This document shows, in pieces, positions 36,991 to 48,431 of a DNA stretch of 64,000 nucleotides. Under the pieces are notes generated by a model. It was given only the letters and a program-made list of their open reading frames with translations. It was not told where the DNA came from and did no database searches. The stretch is taken from contig CM059582.1 of assembly GCA_030407085.1 (NCBI GenBank), positions 3,782,001-3,846,000 of the forward strand, in the 5' to 3' direction. Made by a program: the position numbers and the translations under genes. Every line of letters begins with the position of its first letter. Within the stretch, counting starts at the first letter, position 1. This stretch comes from Trichopria drosophilae (lineage: Eukaryota; Arthropoda; Insecta; Hymenoptera; Diapriidae).

Positions 36991-37837
36991 GCGCAAAATA
37001 TTGTACCGAGCAGGGAATATCTTGAAGTTTTAAAAACCCAAATAACAAATGCAAATACAATACAACAGAGGAGATAAATTTTACCTAATTTGAACTTATC
37101 GTATAATACAGAACTTCGAAAACACTATTATGAAACAGTATGTACCACAATAAAAAGATGCTCGACAGTATAAACATTTTGCAGATTGTTAAAATTAACT
37201 CGCAAAAGCAGACGGTTAAATCGTTATTAAATAAATACATGTGATTTTTGATAAAGATCTCTCTTTCAAAAGTTTTGTTATTAAAATCGAAATGTCACTT
37301 TACACTGCATTACATGCAATTCCATCAGCGTTACTTTAATATTTTTGTTCTTATTATTTACTTTGGTAACAGGGTCTTCGTAACGCAATAATGTCGGTCG
37401 ATTTTCACTCGATCCACCTTAAAGCTTCTACGTTACATCGATTGGTGTAAACATTGGATATAGCAATATTATAACATTTTTACTCATATCGTAGCTCCTC
37501 GTAAAGTGTGCTGTTAATAATTTTGATGAATTACGTTTAAAAATGCAGACATACGTGTATACCTCGACAACAAGATTTATTTTGACGTATGTCGGTTTTC
37601 ATACTCGTTAGTATTAAAAAATGACAAACAGAGATAAAATATGCTATTTTGAAGAATAAAATGCAAACAAATCAGAAAATGCTATCAAGCCACAGGTACA
37701 AAGCTATATGTGTATGTTTCCTGTGTAATGTTGAAAACAAAATGGCTACAACATATATCTGCACGATTGTTTAAAGTTGCAAAAACATGAACAAATACAA
37801 ATTTGAGAATATAAGAAAGTTACAAAAACGTATTTAC

Positions 37838-37915
37838 GATTTCATCCGGTGAAAGTATCCCAAACTGTACTCTTTTCACGGTTCGCACAGGTGCTTTGGA
37901 ATCGTTGGTAGTCAT
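37838..37915 (-). CDS. RpII215: RPB1 exon 1, start of RpII215 (residues 1-26)
   Basis: On the minus strand, ATG at 37915 opens MTTNDSKAPVRTVKRVQFGI and LSPDEI, then a GT donor (37837-37836), phase 0. This is the conserved RPB1 N-terminus (V-K-R-V-Q-F-G-I/V-L-S-P-D-E) and joins exon 2 at HRMSV without a gap in the family alignment. It is too short to show as an open frame and lies 16.7 kb from exon 2. The ATG context is CGAAGATG. Identification is firm because the sequence, frame, phase and strand all agree. Confidence 0.95.
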
Positions 37916-38390
37916 CTTCGATGTTTATTGGCACCAATAAACTATTGAAAATCTACTTCCTTTCTTCAAAGGCTGAATATGATGGCAAACAACGTCAGGC
38001 GCATTAGAGCGTCAGAAATGCGTGCACGTCCGAAGTGAAACGACTAATAACTAACTAATGGTTGAGCTGAGTCACTGACACTGAGCCACAAGCACAACTG
38101 TTACATAGCATAGCGACACGGACGACGCAGCGATCGCCACAGCTGCCATGACATCAGCCCATGCGCATGCGTGGAACGCTGGGTGGGGGATACCAAAGTG
38201 AAAAGACGCACGCGCATAAGGGTCTCGGCGCAACTAGGGTCCTCTCTCTAGTAAATTTACCTGCGAAAGCTTGCTTCTGATTGGTTCGAGCAGAGTACCT
38301 TTAAACATTCCAAAAGACCAATAAACCAACGTCACGCGGAAAATACCTGCGCGCGCAGCGCGCGTCGGCACTAGATTTCCAGGAAATTGT
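37916..38390 (-). promoter_or_regulatory. RpII215: RpII215 5' UTR and promoter region
   Basis: Just upstream of the start codon is an 18-base palindrome, TTTATTGGCACCAATAAA (37924-37941). From about 38095 to 38370 the DNA becomes GC-rich for this window and holds CATGCGCATGCG (38160-38171), which fits the NRF-1/Erect wing consensus, plus ACGCACGCGCAT (about 38207-38218), two CCAAT motifs in opposite directions (about 38279 and 38319) and CGCGCGCAGCGCGCG (about 38350). No TATA box is evident. The start of transcription is not defined by the sequence alone. Confidence 0.5.
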
Positions 38391-38404
38391 AAAAATGAGT
38401 CATT

Positions 38405-38570
38405 TATAATAATAATAATCGACTTTATTGGCAATAAGATACACAAGGATACAAATATAAGAACAAAAATGATTCGTACAATGCCAAAGGGCGAGTCATA
38501 GCATAAAAATATTGCTGTTTTACAGACTGACCCGCTGTTTTCCGTAATTTGAATCATTAAATTTCATTTT
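38405..38570 (-). repeat. Possible LINE 3' tail
   Basis: An (AAT)n run (38408-38420) followed by CGACTTTATTGGCAATAAG and unique sequence resembles the 3' end of a minus-strand LINE with an (ATT)n tail. No coding part remains. Confidence 0.3.
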
Positions 38571-39015
38571 TAAAAAATAGTAAAGTTACAAGAGTATTGT
38601 CGAATTAAATCCAACAATTACAAGTCAATTTGTGAATTGACAATATCACTATACATCCCTGGTTAAAAAAGATGTAATGTTACTAGTTCTGTCTGGTTCT
38701 GTATTTAAAACAGCTTGATATCACTTTTACACAGAAAAGTGCATAAATTTGGAATAATTGATACCGAATTTTCTCAAAAAATGTCTCTTAAGAGAGCGAG
38801 AAAAATAAAAAAAAATTCTATTTTTGGTAGTTTTTATCTATGAAAATTTGAAGAAAAATTCATTAGACATTTTTTATTTTATATTAGAATTTTCAAAGAA
38901 TCTGAAAACCTTTTTTCGGAGAGATTAATACAAATATTGTAATTGTTAACAATGTTTGTTTATAACGATAGAAAATTCTTCGATGAATGATTTTTCAATT
39001 TTTATAAGCTAGAAA
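38570..39015. other. AT-rich, nothing recognised
   Basis: No domain or clear repeat. Confidence 0.3.
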
Positions 39016-39017
39016 CA

Positions 39018-39305
39018 ATACTGTAGAACCCCCTTTTTACGACATGGGTCGGTTCCGCGACTTCCCCTCAAGCTCCCGTTTATCGACATGCCAGCTAGAA
39101 AAGCATGCTAACGTGACGTCACACCTTCATGCGTCACACGCAGTGGTCACACGTCACTCGACCAATGCGGTTGTTTCGCGGGCTATGCACATATACATGC
39201 GCCGCCTGGTGAGAGGAAGCGTTTAGACGTGGTGAGGATGACGGGAATCGCGGGGTGTCACTAGTGTCAGAGATGAGTTGGGAGATTGCGCATGCCGTGT
39301 ATTTA
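39018..39305. mobile_element. Fragment of a CTGTAGAAC-ended TIR family
   Basis: Starts ACTGTAGAACCCCCTTTTTACG and includes CTCCCGTTTATCGACATGC and AGAGATGAGTTGGGAGATTG. The same three blocks recur, inverted, at 62828-62902. The CTGTAGAAC end looks like a Tc1/mariner-type MITE terminus. The opposite TIR of this copy was not found. Confidence 0.45.
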
Positions 39306-39589
39306 ATTTTCGACGATTTGTCTCAAAGCCCCCTTCGGGCCTTGCTTGTTTTGGAACTAAAAAGCAATATATATTTGTTCGGTTGATAAAACAGAAATTG
39401 TATCTATTAGGTTTGCTACAACGCCCTCTTCGACCATTGGATTGTTGGAACTAAAATGCAATATCCAGTCGATCGGTCGATAAGTAGAACGAGCAGAATT
39501 AAATATTTCAAGATTGGTAAAGAGGGTCGCTTCGGTACGGTCGGTATGTAACGAAGATAACTATCCCAGCAATCGGAATTGTATTGAAA

Positions 39590-40100
39590 TGTATTGACTT
39601 GGATCAATTTTTCGCTTTTGAATAAACTATTTGAAATTTTCGAATACATTCGAATCCAAAAATACTTCACTATTATTTTAATACAAAAAATATGAATCCA
39701 AATGAACCCAAATGAATACATAAATAATATCGTTGTCGAAACTACTAAAAATACGAATACAATTTAATGCATGATCGTGATTGGAAATATGTTGTATTAA
39801 TACATATGAATGCACATGAATCCATTTATAATTGACTCGAAAAAGGCAAAAGTCGTGAATCCATCTGAATACAAATGAAGATGAAATGATAATCTTTTAA
39901 TACAATGAATCCATAAATAATAACAGTTAATTACCAGAATTAATGAATCCATTTCAATACATGACTGAACAAAATAATGCCTGTTTTAATTCAAATGAAT
40001 CTAAAATAAATCAATACAAAAATTAAAGTATGGTGAATTCATTTGAATACAAATTCTTAACGATTCTTCATTTTAATACAAATGAATCTATAAAAAAAAT
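39590..40100. repeat. Degenerate repeats of AATGAATCCA / TGAATACAAATG
   Basis: About 500 bases in which phrases like AATGAATCCA, TTTGAATACAAAT and ATCCATTTCAATACA recur every 10-40 bases with variation. It is an eroded satellite or microsatellite-like tract. No frame of interest. Confidence 0.55.
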
Positions 40101-41140
40101 AACTTCCGCTTTGAAGTGAAAAAATATATTAAAATTATGTTCATTTCATAATTATTCATTTCAATTCCAAAAAAAGTTATTTTCGAAAATAAAAGCCACA
40201 AATGACTTTTCATTCAAAATTTTGAATGTGAAATGTTTATTTTAAACTAATTTCCAATTACATTTAGCAGTGCTCTGTTGGAAATGATACACTTTATTTA
40301 AGCGTTCAATACACAAGAGTCCAAAAAGTGCTGTACATTTAAATGAAATGTATTTGTACACTTATTGGACACCTAACTGACACTTAACAGCGAAGTGGAA
40401 CCAAAGTGTGAATTTGGACAATTGAGCGTCCTGTATAGATGTTCGGGAAAACTTTTTTAAGTGTAATAAAAGGGTTCATTTGTTGATAACCAGTTGACAA
40501 TTATTTCGTTATGACGTTATAGGGAAGACATTATTTCGCTGAAAAGTAAAAAAAAATTTTTTACTTCAATTCGTTCAAAAACAACAAGTTATGAATATTT
40601 TATAATGAAACTTACATTAAGAGTAAAACTATTTTATACAAATATTTATGATACCTCAATGAACATTTTCTTCACTGAAAATTTTCGTTTACTGAAAAAC
40701 TTCCCGCGAAATTAAGTTCTTGAACATTGCAAATCATAACTTAAAAAAAAATAGTTTGCTTTCAGTCAACGTTTGTTGTCTTTAGAATAGTTTAAGCTAC
40801 ATTTGTGGTAAATTTCATTAAAAAATAAACATAACCTCGTGTTTTTGAAGAAATGTAAAAATTCAATTAAAATCATGTTCTCTAAAAAAGGAGATATCAA
40901 CTTTTTGTTATAGCAGATATTTTTAAACATAACGTGCTGACTATTAAAACTTGTTTTTCGAACATCGATTTTTCAGGCATCAGGGGCCAACTGAAATGCC
41001 TGTAAAGATTTTGTCTGGCTTTACTTTCCGGCGGCTCACGAAAGTGTTAAAAAATAGTTATTACATAACTCTGTGAAGGCATACATTCTTCAATACGCGG
41101 AATACATATGAACATAATTGATCTTAGATATTCAAAATTT
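40100..41140. other. AT-rich, nothing recognised
   Basis: No long open frame, tandem array or long inverted repeat noted. Confidence 0.3.
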
Positions 41141-41610
41141 TGAATGGTGGATTTAAAATGGCTGCCCAAATCTAAAAAGTTATTTTATGGAGATGAGATT
41201 GAATTCTCGGAGGTTTTCGAGGTTGGCGATTTAAAAAAACTATCCACATAATACCAAAATTTAAGGCTAATTCAATACGGCTATACGGAGTGTATAAAAC
41301 ATAATATATATTGAAGCGTGTTGGAGTACGACCTCGAATTGTCAAAACTTCGATATTCGCGAAAATCAAACTGGTGAATTGAAATTTAATGCGTTACTTT
41401 ATCCAATTGAAATTGGAGGAGTCCTTGATCCAAGATTACGAATGAAGCCACCTATATTTAAAATTCAAAATGACGTTTCCATAATAACAGAGAAAATTCT
41501 AAAAAATTATAAGTATTATGGTTTTTCGGATCATTGCTTACGAATCAAGTATCGATATTTAAAATTCAAAACTAACGATCTACTATTCAGGACTAAATTC
41601 GTAAAACTCA
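41140..41610. repeat. Worn copies of the 'GATTACGAAT' dispersed repeat
   Basis: Shows TTCAAAATTTTGAATGGTGG, AAAATGGCTGCC, GATCCAAGATTACGAATGAAG and ATTTAAAATTCAAAATGACG, i.e. the family's pieces in several orientations, heavily mutated. Confidence 0.45.
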
Positions 41611-43110
41611 TATTGTGTGTCACATAACACCTCACCTTTTGTTACACAAATTCGGTTACTCAATGAGTTCAATCAAAAATTGTTTTAAATATTTACATCA
41701 CATCACATTGAATATTAGAGTTAAAAACTCATATTTCTTCAAAAATCGATTTCAGGCTGTATTAAGGTAAGGGTCCGGGCACAAAGTCAGCTATATAAAA
41801 TAGTCGTTAAAAAAATATCAAAAACTTTTTCTTTAGTAATTTTTGTAGAGAAATTCAATGATCTATTTTGACAAAATTTTCTTTCCATTTTTACATTAAT
41901 TTAGCGAATTTTAATAACCTGTTTAAAAAAAGAAAATTTTGTTTTCACACTAAATTTTGTAAATGTCACAAAAATTGTTTCTTTAGTAATTTTTTTTTGT
42001 GAAACGCTGTGGTACTAAAATAGTAAATAATGTACATTTTTTTACCCATAACAAATTTATTTTACCTACACAAGTTCTTTTTTTCGAAAAAAATCGAATT
42101 TTTTCAAATTCATCCGTATTTCTTTGGAAAAAGTGTTTTTATTAATTTTTTTGAATTTTTAAAGTAATGTAAAAAATGTAATAGCATTTTTTCTAAAAAA
42201 AAAACATTTTTTTCAATCTATATTTATCTATATTTCTTATTTAGCAGAACTGAATTCATCGTCAAAATTTAGTAAAGAAATAATTTTTTATGTGTGTATT
42301 TCATGCAGCTGGTTTTGGGCCATTATGCCAGTATTCAAAAATGTTTTTGCTGTAGCATATTTTCGGGGGAAAAATGTATAATTCAAAATGCAATAACTCA
42401 GCTTTAAAACATTATTTCATATTTAACGGGGACGTATTTTATCCATAAGTCCATTATTTTAGGATGTTTTTGAACAGAGTTGTGCTGAGACAAATATACA
42501 GTTTAAAAAAATATTTGGTTTTTGTAGCAAAAATTGACAGATCTCCAATCTGTTATAACTCTGTACAAAATGTTTTCTCTTAATCACAAAACGATAGCTT
42601 CACGCGAAAATTATCTGGAAGAAAATATCTAGACTGTAAAATTTAAATATGGAAACATACGAAAAGCAGCGTTTATCCATTTAACACCAATATTAAATTT
42701 GATCGTTGTTTCCGGAATTGAAAATATTAATTGCCAGCCAGGGTTGGTTTCACTTATTAGTAAACTAAGGGACAACTTTTGACTAAGCTTTATCGAAAAA
42801 TTCTACATTTTAGGGTCACCTTACTTTACATGATGAGGAAAAATATCGTTTTAAAATTTTGATGTACATTTGTTTAATACAAACCCAACTTCAAATTCTA
42901 AAAAATTGTATAAAAAATGTTCAATATGTTGCCTTAATTGCAGTATGTAGTCGAAATTATGGTTATAGACTGGTTCACAATAAAAATTTTAAAATTATTG
43001 GATTATAGTTATATAGTTAATTATGTAATTTAAAATTAAAAATGAACCTTTTTTTAAATCTTTAACAACCATACGAAAAACCGAAAGAACATTACTTACC
43101 TGGTAAATTT
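41610..43110. other. AT-rich, nothing recognised
   Basis: Very AT-rich sequence with many T or A runs. No gene or repeat can be supported. Confidence 0.35.
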
Positions 43111-43112
43111 AT

Positions 43113-43370
43113 ATTCATAGTCGTACGTTGCAGCTTAAGTTCTCATTTGCGCTCGATCGTAAATTTTTGTCAGAGTACCAGCTTGATCATGAACTTAGAG
43201 CGGCTAAGCGACAACGAAAAAATACGTTACAAACGTACTTGAGTACAAACGTCCAGGTTCAAAAACACTAGCATATTCCCGTCTTAAGTTCATGCCCATG
43301 CTGGTGCTCTATTTCTGTAAGTGGGAAATCAAGCATCAATGCGAACTTCAGCTGTAACTTACCTATGAAT
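43113..43370. mobile_element. Small TIR element with ATTCATAG ends
   Basis: Left ATTCATAGTCGTACGTTGCAG then CTTAAGTTCTCATTTGCGCT, right (inverted) ATTCATAGGTAAGTTACAGC then TGAAGTTCGCATTGATGCT: imperfect TIRs of about 45 bases. Total 258, non-coding MITE-like. Confidence 0.6.
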
Positions 43371-44480
43371 CCGGGTCTCAGACCAATTTCGTTAGCTTTG
43401 TAACTACTCAATTTATTAACCAAATTAATATATGATAAACAGACCGAGCGATAGCAACAGAAATTTTGGACAAAGTTTTTTGTATGACTTTGATAGGGGA
43501 CATAATTACAATTCTAATAGAAATGAACAATAAATAGACGTTATCAGGTGAGCATTTTTTGGAGGCTTCCTTAATTTACTGAGATTGTGCTGATCTTTAT
43601 GTATAATGCATGTTATACAATAAGAATACCTAAATTGACCAACCTGTAGAAGGTAAACTTTGAAAGAGAAAAGTGATGTGGATGGTTGAGTGGAAAGGAA
43701 TAGGGCGCGGGGGTTATGACAAACCCTTACCACTTAATTTATTTAATTTCAGCTTTAATTAATATAATTGTGGCTTTTTTCCTTGTTCTTCGAAGGTGTG
43801 ATCATCTGAAGGAAAGGCTTCAAAATGAAACTCACGATTTGATTGGCCAAAACAAATACTCACATTTATTCCGATCAGTGCGGTGACGACCCGATCGCGA
43901 TCCGAAATTATACCGAACTTAACTTCACTTACTTCACTTACTTTCGTTACTCAACGTACTAAACCCTCCCGAAGTCGATCTTTACTTATTCCGCAGTTCC
44001 ATACTTCGACTTTACCCGTTTCGATCGTTTAAATAAACTGAATCTCTCGAGTAAAAATTGATATTGTAATATTCAAATTATCGGTATCGTCACCATTCGA
44101 AGGGCCTTTACAGATATATACCTAATAGGTCACCTTCATTTTTAGAAGTACCCCCCATTAGGGTTCGCAGTGACGTGGGGAAAACCACCTTTGTGGAAAA
44201 AACCCACGCCGGGTACCGCAGATTATAATACATCGCATTCTGTCCGTAACATAAGCGATTGTGGAAAATCTTCAAAAGATACTCAGGAAAGTCTGCACTC
44301 CTCCGCGTGTGAAACTCTTAATCACCAACAACCACACACCTTATCTTGAATGCATATTTTTACAAAATTCTCTTGGATCAATTCTTGCCTTAATACACGA
44401 TTCCTGCTACATTTTTCATTTTATACTATGGGTTTATCCGATATTGGCGCTCGCTTCTTCTAACACGTTTTATTTATTTA
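43370..44480. other. Unassigned; possible solo LTR at 43.8-44.2 kb
   Basis: From about 43780 to 44240 the sequence is less AT-rich, contains TAAATAAACTGAA (44030-44042), and ends in a G/C-rich stretch before TCTGTCCGTAACA. It resembles an LTR in composition, but neither TG...CA ends nor a target duplication could be fixed. Confidence 0.25.
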
Positions 44481-45400
44481 TCATCTAATCTTCACTTGCT
44501 TATCCGAGGTTACACTACTTGTCACCGGGGTGTTCTGCCAAGCATGGGAGATATAATTGTGAAGATAAAAGGAAATTGAAGAGAATATGATGACAAGTGT
44601 GAAGGATGATGTCCAAGCCTGAACAAAGAAGGGAAAAAAGTATAAAAAAACAATATATAAGAGGTGAGATGAAGGGAAATAGAGGTGATACGGAGAGGGA
44701 AGAAATAAAAGAAGAAATTCAAACATCAATTTCAAAGAAGAACTATGTAGGAAAAGGGGAATTAGAATGGGTACTGCAGCGGGATAAAGAAAAGAGAATT
44801 GGATGAATACTCTAATTGAGAGAAAAAAGACTTGAGCACAGATGTAGAAGGTTATATAGATGAAACTAATATGAATAAGTATAGGAAATGTACAAGAGAA
44901 AGGGCGAGTAGAGAGATGTGCGAACAAATTGAGCAACAGGTATGCTAATTTATGAATATGGATTGGAGAAGAATACAGGACATAAGATAGTAAATACAGA
45001 TGGAAGAGTGGGAAACGCACAGCACATTAAATGCAGCATTCCATAGTCTGGAGAAAGAGGTATCTGAAGAGATGATGAGAAAAAGAGAAATCCAAGATCG
45101 TAGTACTGGCATCCGTGCTTGTGTGTTTATTAAAGAGGAGAGGGAGACTAAACGGAGAAAAATAGAGGAAGAAGACAAGAAAGTGCAGTAGCAACAGAGG
45201 AAGAAAAGTATGAGTTGACTAAACGAAAATGAAACTAAGGATGTAGGAATAGATGATAAAGTAGAAAAAGTATATAGAAGCAAAAGTCACGTGCAGAAAT
45301 GTACGAATAAGCAGTTAGAGTTTAGAGGGAAAGGAAAACGGTTAATTAGACATTATAGAAAAACATTCAGTACTACAAGCTATAGAAAATTGGTGGAAAG
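44480..45400 (+). other. Purine-rich plus-strand tract
   Basis: About 900 bases in which the plus strand is rich in A and G. Short plus-strand frames (44606-44806; 45000-45191) encode lysine- and glutamate-rich peptides and the minus strand gives an opposite 179-codon hydrophobic frame. Both follow from base composition. It may be a remnant of a K/E-rich coding region such as a retroelement ORF, but no domain is recognisable. Confidence 0.3.
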
Positions 45401-45791
45401 GTAGGATTGTTGATATATACGTGTATACCTCGATCGAGTTTACCATACACGTCACGACTAAAATCACTATGACACTCGCGATAACACCATAATCACACTA
45501 CGACACTCACGATAACACTACAATCACTACGACAATCGAGATAACACCACAATCACTTGCGCAGTCGCCAATTTCTGTCTATTATTACATAGCACTTTCA
45601 TCGCTTAATGTTTAAGTGTTCATGACAATATTTACTTTTCTGCCTTTTTTCTTCATATGACTTTTGCTGGCTTGCCTCCTAGCGTTGCGTTCTCGAGTTT
45701 TAGCAAATATCTTTACTCTGAACATGAATTGTAAGGCATTTAATCTGTGATCATAACATGGGCCAGTCTTCTCCAACCATGCAGGAAACAG

Positions 45792-48431
45792 CTAGTTCAA
45801 GCGTCTTTCAGCGTCTTCTGTCAAATCTTTCATTACGTTTTGCGATTTCCAATACTTCTCCCAAATATCTTCAAAAGTCTTCAATTGCTCGTAAATTATC
45901 TGCGTGAAAAAGTCTGTCGGTCTCGTTAACTTCGTAATTTGTGGAGCATCTTCATCCAAATTTTTATATTCTCTTAATCGAATATATAGTTCATTTTTTT
46001 CAACCTCTTCCATTGGCGTTTTCATCGATACTTTTCTGCACTCTTCACATTTACTTTTTACGAAAGACTTAAACGCTACATACCCGGCAAAAAAAGATAC
46101 GGCATTTAGTTCATACAAAGACACATTTTTCCACGAAGTACTAATCTCGCTATCATTTCTTCTCTGTCTTTTATTAGCATGTTGTACTGCATCTTGTTCG
46201 CCTGCATTTTCGCTGGCGTTAGCATTTAAATCCTCCCCAATTCCTTCCACAATCCTAGTAATTTCTTCGTTATCCTCTTTTTCTTCCATATCTGCATCGT
46301 CAACCGCTGAAACTTCCTCACATTGTACGGCAAACTGTCTTTCAACATCACTCGGTTCATTCAATAGCATGTGAGCAGTATTTTGTACATTGACATTAGC
46401 GCCTATACCACCTTCGATGTTACCTGTAGATAATATATGCCTCAATGATAATCGAATCACTCTGGCAGTAGGATTCATTGCATGGCCACCTCTTTGGCGA
46501 AATTTTGAAAATAAGTGTTCTAATGAGTCCTGATTGCACAGACCAGTAGCTAATTCAAAATGCGGAAACTTTTCTCTGATTTCATCATACATAAGTAGAA
46601 TTGCATGTATGGTATACGGTAGACCTTGTAAACATGGAGCTCTATGTCTCGAATTTTCTTTCGAAGTCCAATTCTTTGACCAAGCGATGAAATTTCTTAG
46701 GGTGTCTTAAATTTCTGGATTCCGAGGCGATAGTGGTCGCTTTTGAGGATTGTGAAATATTAATTTGTACGAGTTAGCGGCATCTATAACTTTGTCCATT
46801 TCTTCTACAAATGAAGCAGTTTTTTCCCATGTACATAGTTTACTGTTTTGAAGTCCACTTTTTGGGTCCATCCCAGCAAGTATTATCGCTTTAGCAAACC
46901 TTTTCCCAAAAAACTGAAATGCTCTTTGAACATTCATTACTTCCCAATTGTTTGGAGCCATATGTACTTCAGTTATATGACTAAGTAATTGACTAGAGCT
47001 TTGTTTATCATACTGCCAAGCTGTTATAAAAACTTGGAAATTGGCCATTATATTGACGTCTTTGTCATATAAATATCCATGGGTTCGCAATTGTCCTACT
47101 AATTTCTTTATCAGGTGTGGAAAATCAAAGCTACAAAAATATTTCCGTCCTTCATGTGTGAAATATGGTTGATCTTCTGATGTTCGAAAAACAGTCCACA
47201 TGCATCTTCGATTTGGTCCAGCTTGATCACACGTAATTATTTTGACGTAGGCGCAACATTCTTCTAATTTCGTTAAACAGCATTTGACTAAATCTGCGAT
47301 CTCTTCTCCAGTAGTACTATTATTAGTCAAAAAGTACGCAATTGGTTGACTCCATGCATTTCTTGCGTTAATGCTATCCAATGAAAATACCAATGCGTTC
47401 GTTGCTATTTCTTTCCTTCGCCCTAAAGGCCCCAAATCTACCAAACCTTCTATAACATCACAAAACTTCGAATATTCTTCCAAACTTTTTATACTCAATT
47501 CGTCAAACTTTAAGCCACATAATTTCTCTTCGCCCGATAGTCGCTGCAATTTATTTTTCAATGCTGAAAATATAGAATTACTGAATCCAGGCTTTATATC
47601 GTATTCAGAAATCCATCTCCGAACAGTTGCTTCATGCGGAATACGCAGTCCAGCTTTTCTCATGTGCCTGTAAGACGATGCAGAATAATACATCGATCTT
47701 TTCGCAAAATCCTTTTCATTTTTATTAAAAGGAATTTTCTTGTCACGCAATTGTAATGTTACCATCGCCCTAGATGTTGGATTCGTGCAGCGATGTGCAT
47801 CCAAAAATTCATTAACGCTTACTTTCTTCTTTTTTAATGAGGCCATTTTCTTTTTATTCAAACTTTTCATTTCCCGTGATTCCTTCTTCATCCTCGTGAT
47901 TATCTTCATCATTTTTTCGTGTAAGTTTCTGACTTTTTCAACTTCCTTTTTCATTTCATCATAATCCTTTTTCATTTTTCTCACTTCTTCAACAGTGAGA
48001 CTTTCCGAAAGGTGCTGATTTTGTTCTTCCAAAACCAGTCTTGTGTCATATCCAGCATTTTCAATTTGTGAAGGTGGCTCAATTCTACACCACTCTAATT
48101 CATAATCTTCTTCTCTCATATTGATGAAATCGCGAGTCTTCGCTGCAGGTCGATAGGTTTTCACTGTTTTTGGCCTTGTTATCAAATCTTGGTGTTGTTC
48201 GTGTTCAGATAATTCCGGTACATTAATATTAGTTCTTGGCTCATTGTTGGCGATTTCTTCTTGGTTATTGGTCAGCAGTGTTTCAGCAGGTGTCGTGGAA
48301 TTGTCAATCTCGTCTTTGTAGGGAACTGGAACTTGTTACGGCCGTAACTTCAATCTATCATTATTCCAAAATGATTCTGGATAGCAGTGCTCTTTACAAA
48401 GCCTTGCTTTTCTAATTGAATTCTCTGTCCA
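45792..48431 (-). pseudogene. P-element transposase pseudogene
   Basis: Minus strand. A single reading frame runs from 48431 to 45792 with only two stops, TAA at 48336-48338 and TAA at 46707-46709. In order: end of a THAP zinc finger (ARLCKEHCYPESF, RLKLRP) after an acceptor at 48432; a K/E-rich coiled coil (EEVRKMKKDYDEMKKEVEKV); the P-element helix-turn-helix-like part (LRIPHEATVRRWISEYDIKP); the RNase H-like catalytic region (GLKFDELSIKSLEEYSKF, KIITCDQAGPNRRCMW, FDFPHLIKKLVGQLRTHGY); and the C-terminal domain (GLCNQDSLEHLFSKFRQRGG, LSLRHIL). The first THAP exon and the terminal repeats were not found. P elements are cut-and-paste DNA transposons; this copy cannot make full transposase without stop suppression. 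Confidence 0.88.

Noticed and set aside
43780..44240. A solo LTR
   Set aside because: Composition is suggestive but no TG...CA ends or target duplication could be found, so it is left as unassigned.
44481..45020. 179-codon minus-strand frame, hydrophobic
   Set aside because: It mirrors a purine-rich plus strand; F, L, S and I dominate because of composition, and there is no domain or splice context.
45904..46374. 156-codon plus-strand frame
   Set aside because: Antisense to the C-terminal domain of the P-element transposase.
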